Shown: piece after piece, positions 5,715 through 10,939 of the stretch | Numbering within the stretch: position 1 is the first letter of the stretch | Layout of the letters: each line of letters opens with the position of its first letter | NCBI GenBank assembly: GCA_002509325.1 | Contig: DADO01000005.1 | Location: 1-10,939 of the forward strand | Origin: Methanosarcina sp. UBA402 | Lineage (GTDB): Archaea; Halobacteriota; Methanosarcinia; Methanosarcinales; Methanosarcinaceae | Direction: 5' to 3' | Length of the DNA: 10,939 nucleotides | Program-made: the position numbers and the translations under genes | The notes under the pieces: model-generated | Seen by the model: the letters and a program-made list of their open reading frames with translations, nothing else | Databases searched by the model: none | Told to the model about the DNA's origin: nothing

Positions 5715-7904
5715 ATGAAGATAGAAAGTCTCGATCTGCCCGAAGAAGTAAAGCAGTTTTATCTTGACTCCGGGATTCTGGAACTTTACCCCCCTCAGTC
5801 AGAAGCCATAGAAAAAGGGCTGCTTGAAGGAAGAAACCTGCTTGCTGCAATCCCGACGGCTTCAGGGAAGACTCTCCTTGCCGAGCTTGCAATGTTGAAA
5901 TCCATCCGCGCAGGAGGAAAGGCGCTCTATATCGTGCCTCTTAGAGCTCTTGCTTCCGAGAAGTTCAGGCGGTTTCGGGAATTTTCGGAACTTGGGATAA
6001 GGGTAGGGATTTCTACAGGGGATTATGACCTGCGGGATGAAGGGCTTGGAGTAAATGATATTATTGTTGCGACATCGGAAAAAACCGATTCTCTGCTAAG
6101 GAACGAAACTGCCTGGATGCAGGAAATTTCAGTGGTTGTGGCAGATGAGGTACATCTTATAGATTCGCCAGACAGGGGCCCCACGCTTGAGGTAACCCTC
6201 ACAAAGCTTAGGGAAATGAACCCTTCCTGCCAGATTCTTGCGCTCTCTGCAACCGTCGGAAATGCCGATGAACTCGCAGCCTGGCTGGGAGCCGAACTTG
6301 TAGTAAGCGAATGGAGGCCTACCGAACTACAGGAAGGAGTATTTTTTAATAGGACATTCTATTGCAAGGATAAGGAAACCCCTGTTGAGCAGTCCACAAA
6401 AGACGAAGCCGTGAACCTTGTGCTGGATACCCTCGGGAAAGGCGGACAGTGTCTGGTTTTCGAAAGCAGCAGGAAAAACTGCATGGCTTTTGCAAAAAAA
6501 GCAGCTTCAGCCGTTAAAAATACGCTTTCCGTAGAAGACAGGGAAGCTCTCGCAGGAATTGCAGGCAAGATTCTCGAAAACAGTGAAACCGATACTTCAA
6601 CTACCCTTGCAACCTGTGTTCGCTCAGGGACGGCTTTTCACCATGCTGGCCTTACCACGCCTTTAAGGGAACTTGTGGAGGATGGTTTCAGGGCTGGGAA
6701 GATCAGGCTGATTTCAAGCACCCCTACCCTTGCAGCCGGGCTCAACCTGCCTGCACGGCGCGTAATTATCCGAAGTTATCGGCGCTATTCATCTGAAGAC
6801 GGGATGCAGCCTATTCCTGTGCTCGAATACAAACAGATGGCAGGCAGGGCAGGAAGACCGAGGCTCGACCCATACGGAGAAGCTGTACTTGTTGCAAAGT
6901 CATATGAAGAATTTGTTTTCCTTTTTGAGAAATATGTCGATGCCGAAGCCGAAGATATCTGGTCCAAACTCGGAACTGAAAATGCCCTAAGGACCCATGT
7001 GCTCTCTACAATCTCCAACGGCTTTGCGCGGACAAGAGAAGAACTCATGGATTTTCTGGAGGCAACCTTTTTTGCTTTCCAGTACTCGAATTTTGGGCTT
7101 TCTACCGTTGTGGACGAATGCCTCAACTTTTTGCGCCAGGAAGAAATGCTTGAAAACACCGATGCTCTTATTCCTACAAACTTTGGAAAACTTGTTTCAA
7201 GGCTCTATATCGACCCTCTATCAGCCGCCCGCATTGTAAAGGGTCTGAAAGAAGCAAAAAACCTTAGCGAACTTACCCTGCTGCATCTGGTCTGCAGTAC
7301 GCCTGACATGCGCTTGCTTTATATGCGGAACCATGACTATCAGGACATTAATGATTATGTGATGGCTCACGCCAGCGAGTTCGTAAAGGTGCCCAGCCCC
7401 TTCAATATTACGGATTATGAATGGTTCCTGGGGGAAGTCAAAACTTCGCTTCTTCTGGTAGACTGGGTCCATGAAAAATCTGAAAACGAGATTTGCTTAA
7501 AGTTCGGCACCGGGGAAGGCGACATTCATGCAATTGCGGATATTGCAGAGTGGATAATGCATGTAACTGCCCAGCTTGCCAGGCTTCTTGACCTCAAAGG
7601 AACAAAAGAAGCTGCAGAACTTGAAAAGCGGATACATTACGGAGCTGGCCCCGAACTTATGAATCTGCTCGATGTCAGAGGTATAGGGCGCGTGAGAGCA
7701 AGGAAACTCTACGAAGCAGGCTTCAGGTCAACAATAGAGCTTGCAGGAGCTGATTCTGAGAAAGTGGCTGCTCTTCTTGGGCCGAAGATTGCCGAGAGGA
7801 TTTTTAAGCAGATAGGAAGCGGAGAGGAAGCCAATAAGGTTTTTGAGCCTGAAACACCTGAGAGAAGCCCCTCTTCAGGGCAAAAAACAATAAATGATTT
7901 TTGA
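5715..7904 (+). CDS. hel308: Hel308/Hjm superfamily 2 DNA helicase
   Basis: A 729-residue Ski2-like helicase. Hel308 enzymes unwind DNA 3' to 5', preferring forked and lagging-strand structures at stalled replication forks. Domains in order: Q-motif region (YPPQSEAIEKG); motif I AIPTASGKT at 45-53 with Lys52; Ia PLRALASEK; motif II DEVH at 144-147; motif III SAT at 178-180; motif IV LVFESS; motif V STPTLAAGLNLPARR; motif VI QMAGRAGRPR from 374. These are followed by winged-helix and ratchet domains and a helix-hairpin-helix around GIGRVRARKLYEAGF from 656. The last seven residues, QKTINDF (723-729), look like a PCNA-interacting PIP box. The length is normal for the family. ATG 5715 is the first possible start, because an in-frame TGA lies at 5706-5708. 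No Shine-Dalgarno is visible. The co-oriented RLI1 gene upstream is separated by a terminator-like hairpin. Confidence 0.97.
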   Translation: MKIESLDLPEEVKQFYLDSGILELYPPQSEAIEKGLLEGRNLLAAIPTASGKTLLAELAMLKSIRAGGKALYIVPLRALASEKFRRFREFSELGIRVGISTGDYDLRDEGLGVNDIIVATSEKTDSLLRNETAWMQEISVVVADEVHLIDSPDRGPTLEVTLTKLREMNPSCQILALSATVGNADELAAWLGAELVVSEWRPTELQEGVFFNRTFYCKDKETPVEQSTKDEAVNLVLDTLGKGGQCLVFESSRKNCMAFAKKAASAVKNTLSVEDREALAGIAGKILENSETDTSTTLATCVRSGTAFHHAGLTTPLRELVEDGFRAGKIRLISSTPTLAAGLNLPARRVIIRSYRRYSSEDGMQPIPVLEYKQMAGRAGRPRLDPYGEAVLVAKSYEEFVFLFEKYVDAEAEDIWSKLGTENALRTHVLSTISNGFARTREELMDFLEATFFAFQYSNFGLSTVVDECLNFLRQEEMLENTDALIPTNFGKLVSRLYIDPLSAARIVKGLKEAKNLSELTLLHLVCSTPDMRLLYMRNHDYQDINDYVMAHASEFVKVPSPFNITDYEWFLGEVKTSLLLVDWVHEKSENEICLKFGTGEGDIHAIADIAEWIMHVTAQLARLLDLKGTKEAAELEKRIHYGAGPELMNLLDVRGIGRVRARKLYEAGFRSTIELAGADSEKVAALLGPKIAERIFKQIGSGEEANKVFEPETPERSPSSGQKTINDF

Positions 7905-7938
7905 TTTTATCTGCCTCATTTCTGTTATCTCTTGATAG

Positions 7939-7995
7939 ATCAGTTTATATTAGATTCATTAGTTTATATCAAATTTATCAGTTTATATCAAATTC
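7939..7995. repeat. Three tandem 19-bp repeats with TATA-like cores upstream of hisD
   Basis: Units at 7939-7957, 7958-7976 and 7977-7995 are head to tail with an exact 19-bp period. The second and third differ at two of nineteen positions; the first is more diverged in its last third. All share AGTTTATAT, so a TTTATAT TATA-like box occurs three times, at 7944, 7963 and 7982. The array lies 43 bp before the hisD ATG and 35 bp after the helicase stop codon. Confidence 0.9.
7982..7988 (+). promoter_or_regulatory. Probable TATA box of hisD
   Basis: The hisD-proximal TTTATAT of the 19-bp repeat array is the best placed of the three copies. It would start transcription near 8010 and leave a leader of about 28 nt. 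The two upstream copies could act as alternative start signals. Confidence 0.45.
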
Positions 7996-8037
7996 TAAGA
8001 TTTTAATTGTATCAAGTCCCTTCAGGTTCTTTCAGAG

Positions 8038-9339
8038 ATGGTTACGATGTTATTCAAAAAGTTGTCTGATGTTTCGGAAGCTGAAATGCAGAAATTGCTT
8101 TCCCGGGGATCCGGGCTTGAGGATGTAGCAAAAACCGTATCATCCGTGCTTTCCGATGTGCATACTAAAGGCGATACCGCCCTCAGGGAATATACAGCCA
8201 AATTCGATAAAGTCGAACTTGCAAACTTTGAAGTGAGCGAGGAGGAGTTTGAAAAGGCTCTTTCAGGCATAAGTCCTGAACTCCTGAACCACCTTAAATC
8301 CGCAGCTGAAAACATAAGGGCTTTTCATGAAGCTCAGCTTCCAGAAGCTACCTGGTTCATGGAACTCAAACCAGGGATCATGCTGGGCCAAAAGGCAACG
8401 CCTCTGGAAAGCGTTGGTGCGTATGCTCCGGGAGGGCGGGCTTCCTATCCTTCAACCGTACTCATGACTGTAATTCCTGCCAGGGTTGCAGGAGTGGAGC
8501 AGGTTATAGTTTGTACGCCTCCAAAGCCGGACGGCTCTGTGCACCCGCTTACACTCGCAGCCGCAAAAGTTGCAGGAGCAGACAAAGTTTTCAAACTTGG
8601 CGGTGTGCAGGCTATAGGGGCAATGGCTTATGGGACTGAAACGGTTCCAAAAGTGGACAAAATCGTAGGACCCGGAAATGTTTTTGTCACGTCTGCCAAA
8701 ATGCAGATCAGGGATGTTGCAGAGATAGATTTTCCAGCAGGTCCAAGCGAGGTACTCATTATTGCAGACGAGTCGGCAGATGCCGTTATGGCTGCTTCGG
8801 ATATTATCGCGCAGGCCGAACATGATCCAAGTGCAGTCTCGATACTCGTCACAGAATCGGATACACTAGCAGAAGCTGTAAAAAGAGAGGTGGTTGCTCA
8901 GGCTGAACAGGCTGCAAGAAGCAGCATTGTAAAGGCTTCTCTTGAAAATGCCGCAATTCTTACCGCAGATTCCCTGGAACAGTGTATTGATTTTAGCAAT
9001 AAATTTGCTCCCGAGCACCTTGAAATTATAGTATCAGATTCGGATTTTGTACTTGATAGGATTAAAAATGCAGGATCGATTTTTATAGGAAACTATTCTC
9101 CTGTTCCCGTCGGGGATTATGCCTCTGGTACCAATCACGTGCTTCCCACGGCAGGATACGCCAGAGTTTACTCAGGTTTGAATATCAACCATTTTATTAA
9201 GTACTCGAGTATTCAGAAAATCAGTAAGAGTGGGCTTGAAATTCTGAAAGAAACTATTATCGCATTAGCCGAGGAGGAGGGTTTACAGGCACATGCTGAT
9301 GCTATTAGGACTCGCTTTGGGTACAAACCCTGTAAATAA
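8038..9339 (+). CDS. hisD: Histidinol dehydrogenase
   Basis: A 433-residue enzyme that catalyses the last two steps of histidine synthesis: L-histidinol to L-histidinal to L-histidine, using two NAD+ and a zinc ion. The hallmark motifs are present: YAPGGRASYPSTVLM, GPGNVFV from 211, PAGPSEV, AQAEHDPSA, NKFAPEHLE and VPVGDYASGTNHVLPT. Counting from the ATG at 8038, the enzymatically known residues fall at Gln259, His262, Glu326, His327, Asp360 and His419, the same numbers I recall for the enterobacterial enzyme. The catalytic pair (Glu326/His327) and zinc ligands (259, 262, 360, 419) are therefore intact. A second ATG at 8047 (MLFKK) is a possible start; an in-frame TAA at 7996-7998 and no start codon in between rule out a longer form. 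No other his gene is adjacent, so the histidine pathway is scattered here. The protein is cytoplasmic and normally a homodimer. Confidence 0.97.
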   Translation: MVTMLFKKLSDVSEAEMQKLLSRGSGLEDVAKTVSSVLSDVHTKGDTALREYTAKFDKVELANFEVSEEEFEKALSGISPELLNHLKSAAENIRAFHEAQLPEATWFMELKPGIMLGQKATPLESVGAYAPGGRASYPSTVLMTVIPARVAGVEQVIVCTPPKPDGSVHPLTLAAAKVAGADKVFKLGGVQAIGAMAYGTETVPKVDKIVGPGNVFVTSAKMQIRDVAEIDFPAGPSEVLIIADESADAVMAASDIIAQAEHDPSAVSILVTESDTLAEAVKREVVAQAEQAARSSIVKASLENAAILTADSLEQCIDFSNKFAPEHLEIIVSDSDFVLDRIKNAGSIFIGNYSPVPVGDYASGTNHVLPTAGYARVYSGLNINHFIKYSSIQKISKSGLEILKETIIALAEEEGLQAHADAIRTRFGYKPCK

Positions 9340-9359
9340 TATTTCGGCTAATCGATATG

Positions 9360-9368
9360 TATATAAAA
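9360..9368 (+). promoter_or_regulatory. TATA box upstream of the first DUF1699 gene
   Basis: TATATAAAA lies 21 bp after the hisD stop and 75-83 bp before the ATG at 9443. It would give a leader of about 50 nt. Between it and the gene the 12-mer TTTTTAAATAAA occurs twice (9392-9403 and 9415-9426); these copies are themselves AT-rich enough to act as alternative box-A elements. Confidence 0.5.
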
Positions 9369-9430
9369 TGTGAATGCATAACAAAATTTAATTTTTAAAT
9401 AAATAAAAATTTACTTTTTAAATAAAAAGA

Positions 9431-9436
9431 GTGGGG
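9431..9436 (+). promoter_or_regulatory. Shine-Dalgarno-like GTGGGG fixing the DUF1699 start
   Basis: GTGGGG lies 6 nt before the ATG at 9443. The GTG itself is in frame and could be read as a start four codons earlier, but its place in a purine-rich binding site and the conserved N-terminus MKIRVVSSR shared with the paralog favour 9443. Confidence 0.55.
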
Positions 9437-9442
9437 AATATT

Positions 9443-9850
9443 ATGAAAATCAGAGTAGTTAGTTCACGGGAGGAAATTCCTACCCTGAATCCGAACGAGA
9501 AGGTTATCCACCTTGCTTTTAGACCATCTAACAGGGACGTATTCATGCTTGCGGAAACATGCCCGAAAATTGAAGCGATACAGCTTCCCAAATCGTATAG
9601 AAGGACTGTTTCCAAGTCAATTGAAATGTTCCTGGATATGCAGAAAATAAATCTTCTGGAAGGGGATGTATGGGGACACAGGAAGGATATAAATGAATAT
9701 TATAATGTCTCTCAGAATGTCCTTGAGAAAATTCAGGAATTAAAAGCTGACCGTTTCACAAATGAGGTCATTGCCGAAAAGCTTTCAAGGGAAAGTAAAC
9801 TAAACTCGGACATGATCCTTTACATCCTAAGCAAAAAAATTGTGGATTAA
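9443..9850 (+). CDS. DUF1699 family protein, first paralog
   Basis: A 135-residue soluble protein of a family I recognise as DUF1699, centred on Methanosarcina and without known function. Residues 1-87 form a conserved core with HLAFRPSNRD, IQLPKSYRRT, IEMFLDMQ and EGDVWGHRKDI. Residues 88-135 are more variable and helical; IAEKLSRESKLNSDMILYIL (about 112-131) could form a helix-turn-helix-like element, but this is only a pattern impression. There is no signal peptide or membrane segment, and the only cysteine is Cys40. It has its own TATA box (9360-9368) and a purine-rich site before the ATG. It is one of two copies in the window; by my count 66 of the first 87 residues match the second copy. 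A regulatory or nucleic-acid-binding role is possible but not shown. Confidence 0.85.
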   Translation: MKIRVVSSREEIPTLNPNEKVIHLAFRPSNRDVFMLAETCPKIEAIQLPKSYRRTVSKSIEMFLDMQKINLLEGDVWGHRKDINEYYNVSQNVLEKIQELKADRFTNEVIAEKLSRESKLNSDMILYILSKKIVD

Positions 9851-9937
9851 TCTGTTAACTCTTTCACCATCTCTCTAGGATGTATCAGAAGATAGATATT
9901 TCAAGCTGTTTCCTTTGAAGAATGGCGAACAGATTAA

Positions 9938-10026
9938 ACAGAGAGATCTTAGAAAAAACAAATGAACAAATCTCATAACAGAATAAATAAACAGATCTTA
10001 GAAAAGAAATAATGTCCAGATCTTCA
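9938..10026. repeat. Degenerate direct repeats around AGATCTT
   Basis: AGATCTTAGAAAA occurs at 9944-9956 and again at 9993-10005, each preceded by an ACAG-type sequence. A third AGATCTT followed by CAAAAT starts at 10018. The units are 49 and 25 bp apart. AGATCT is also a palindrome, so each copy is a potential dimer-binding site. No function is evident. Confidence 0.55.
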
Positions 10027-10104
10027 AAATAGAACGAGAAATAAAATCTTAAAAAGAGTCGGGAAGTTTCTAAAATTTTCCTTAAAATATTAATCTTTTT
10101 TTCA

Positions 10105-10135
10105 AGATGGAAACTCCAGATCGGAACTTCCATCT
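10105..10135. repeat. Perfect 8-bp inverted repeat forming an extended hairpin
   Basis: AGATGGAA (10105-10112) and TTCCATCT (10128-10135) are exact reverse complements. In the 15-nt loop TCC (10115-10117) pairs with GGA (10123-10125), so the fold extends as 8 bp, a 2x2 internal loop, then 3 bp around AGATC. A T-run precedes it on the plus strand (10096-10102), so in neither direction is it followed by the T-run of an intrinsic terminator. Confidence 0.6.
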
Positions 10136-10438
10136 AATGTGAACTTTTCTCAAGTTTCTCTGAGCTTTTGCAGTTTCAGGAGCAAGTGTTTCGTTAGAAG
10201 GTAAATACTCGCGTAATAATTAGTGAAATGTCCTTTTATACCTACCAAGGTAACCGAAATAATTTTTAAAGATTTAAATATTAAAACCAAACTTTCCTTT
10301 AAAAAGTAACATTTTTGTTTTTTTAAGAACTCGCTTTGATATATTTTCTATTAATATCTACAAAAATAGACGAGTGTATAGAAAAATATTTAGATAACAT
10401 TGTACAACTTATCATATTAATTAATTAATTTTTGGGTC

Positions 10439-10444
10439 GGGGGA
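10439..10444 (+). promoter_or_regulatory. Shine-Dalgarno-like GGGGGA before the second DUF1699 gene
   Basis: A purine run (GGGGGA) ends 5 nt before the ATG at 10450. An upstream in-frame TTG at 10432 would place this motif inside the gene; the conserved MKIRVVSSR start shared with the paralog supports 10450. Confidence 0.55.
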
Positions 10445-10449
10445 TCTAT

Positions 10450-10851
10450 ATGAAAATAAGAGTTGTCAGTTCAAGAAATGAAATTCTGTCACTGAATCCG
10501 GATGAAAAGGTTGTTCACCTTTCATTCAGACCGTCAAATAAAGATATTTTCCTGCTTGTGGAAACCTGTCGGAAACTGGAAGTAATCCAACTTCCCAAGT
10601 CTTACAAAAGGACTGCTTCAAGAGCCATAGAGATGTTTCTAGAGATGCAAAAGGTTCAGCTCTTGGAAGGGGATGTATGGGGTCACAGGAAAGATATTAA
10701 AGAGTATTATACTATTCCCCCTTCCGTAATTTCAAAAATAAGAAGCATGGAAATTGAAATCCTTTCCGATGAAAAAAGTGCGGAGAAAGTAGCACAGGAG
10801 ATCAAGCTTAACCCTAAAATGATTTCTTACATTCTCAACAGGGGAAGCTAA
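10450..10851 (+). CDS. DUF1699 family protein, second paralog
   Basis: A 133-residue paralog of the protein encoded at 9443-9850. The conserved core (1-87) keeps MKIRVVSSR, HLSFRPSNKD, IQLPKSYKRT, IEMFLEMQ and LEGDVWGHRKDI, mostly with conservative changes (I/V, R/K, D/E). After residue 87 the two diverge sharply and share only scattered positions such as AEK, KLN and YIL. The tail (AEKVAQEIKLNPKMISYILNR, about 110-131) again looks like two short helices with a turn, possibly helix-turn-helix-like. No membrane segment is present; the only cysteine is Cys40, also conserved in the paralog. The gene has a long AT-rich upstream region and its own purine-rich start site, so it is probably expressed separately from the first copy. 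Function unknown. Confidence 0.85.
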   Translation: MKIRVVSSRNEILSLNPDEKVVHLSFRPSNKDIFLLVETCRKLEVIQLPKSYKRTASRAIEMFLEMQKVQLLEGDVWGHRKDIKEYYTIPPSVISKIRSMEIEILSDEKSAEKVAQEIKLNPKMISYILNRGS

Positions 10852-10861
10852 GAGTATAAAC

Positions 10862-10897
10862 CTCCCGAGTTCTGTCTCCCGAGTTCCACTGAGGGAG
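10862..10897 (+). terminator. Repeat and hairpin after the second DUF1699 gene
   Basis: CTCCCGAGTTC occurs twice, at 10862-10872 and 10876-10886. The second CTCCC (10876-10880) can pair with GGGAG (10893-10897) across a 12-nt loop; the first copy could compete for the same partner. A TTTTT run follows only at 10927-10931, so this is a weak terminator candidate. Confidence 0.3.
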
Positions 10898-10924
10898 CAC
10901 GAAGCAGGCGTGGTCAACCGCAAA

Positions 10925-10939
10925 CCTTTTTAGAAAAGG
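10925..10939. repeat. Inverted repeat at the window end
   Basis: CCTTTT (10925-10930) and AAAAGG (10934-10939) are perfect reverse complements around a three-base loop. The second arm touches the last base of the window, so the structure may continue beyond it; a short terminator hairpin is possible. Confidence 0.35.

Larger units (their letters stand above)
9851..10449. other. 599-bp AT-rich spacer between the two DUF1699 genes; no credible gene
   Basis: No convincing coding sequence lies here; the only sizeable ORF is an 82-codon minus-strand frame in biased AT-rich DNA. The stretch 9935-10035 is purine-rich on the plus strand with repeated AGATCTT motifs. An extended hairpin sits at 10105-10135. 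From 10230 to 10430 the sequence is highly AT-rich with several TATA-like words, including TTTTATA at 10234-10240 and AAAAATATTTAG at 10382-10393, and ends in an ATTA/TTAA run at 10414-10430. The nearest of these TATA words would give a leader of about 35 nt for the downstream gene. The length leaves room for a small RNA, but none can be defined by eye. Confidence 0.5.

Noticed and set aside
5504..5767. 87-codon plus-strand ORF between RLI1 and the helicase
   Set aside because: It starts at a TTG with no ribosome binding site, contains the terminator-like hairpin, and overlaps the certain helicase start in another frame.
8452..8823. Long antisense ORF within hisD, and similar ones inside the helicase and MBL genes
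   Set aside because: They mirror strongly conserved enzymes on the other strand, have no recognisable domain, and are expected shadows of biased codon use.
9885..10133. 82-codon minus-strand ORF in the DUF1699 spacer
   Set aside because: Its composition (mostly Phe, Leu, Ile, Ser, Lys) is what random AT-rich DNA yields, no ribosome binding site is evident, and it runs through direct repeats and a hairpin.
10105..10135. Hairpin considered as an intrinsic terminator of the first DUF1699 gene
   Set aside because: It lies 255 bp after the stop, and the T-run is on the wrong side for plus-strand termination.

Overview
The window looks like chromosomal DNA from a methanogenic archaeon of the genus Methanosarcina. 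It carries archaeal information-processing genes (an ABCE1/RLI1 ribosome-recycling ATPase with Fe-S clusters, and a Hel308/Hjm helicase), two paralogs of the Methanosarcina-centred DUF1699 family, and a HEAT-repeat protein of a type common in that genus. Long AT-rich intergenic stretches, TATA-box-like promoters and short T-run terminators agree with this. The genus call rests on family recognition, not on a database search.

Layout: (1) 5-1309, minus strand: five-repeat HEAT protein with a helical C-terminal half. (2) 1310-1550: divergent AT-rich promoter region. (3) 1551-2573: metallo-beta-lactamase/beta-CASP-like hydrolase. (4) 2574-2875: very AT-rich spacer with a pentanucleotide array. 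(5) 2876-3289: small three-TM membrane protein, possibly EMC6-like, whose best start is a TTG behind a good ribosome binding site. (6) 3290-3734: terminator-like hairpins, degenerate AT-rich repeats, and a segment with four consecutive short inverted repeats that is a candidate structured RNA or leader. (7) 3735-5501: RLI1/ABCE1. (8) 5715-7904: Hel308, ending in a PIP-box-like tail. (9) 7939-7995: three tandem 19-bp repeats, each with a TATA-like core, just upstream of hisD. (10) 8038-9339: histidinol dehydrogenase with all classical catalytic and zinc residues. (11) 9443-9850 and 10450-10851: two DUF1699 proteins separated by a 599-bp AT-rich spacer with direct repeats and a hairpin.

From the beta-CASP protein onward all genes point to the plus strand. 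Their gaps are 100-600 bp and most have their own TATA-like element, so they are probably mostly separate transcription units and not one operon. The named functions (ribosome recycling, replication-fork repair, histidine synthesis, possible RNA or DNA processing) do not form one pathway. I see no CRISPR array, insertion sequence, tRNA or rRNA, and no convincing new multi-gene system. The parts most worth a second look are the structured spacer upstream of RLI1, the DUF1699 pair, and the tandem TATA-like repeats before hisD.
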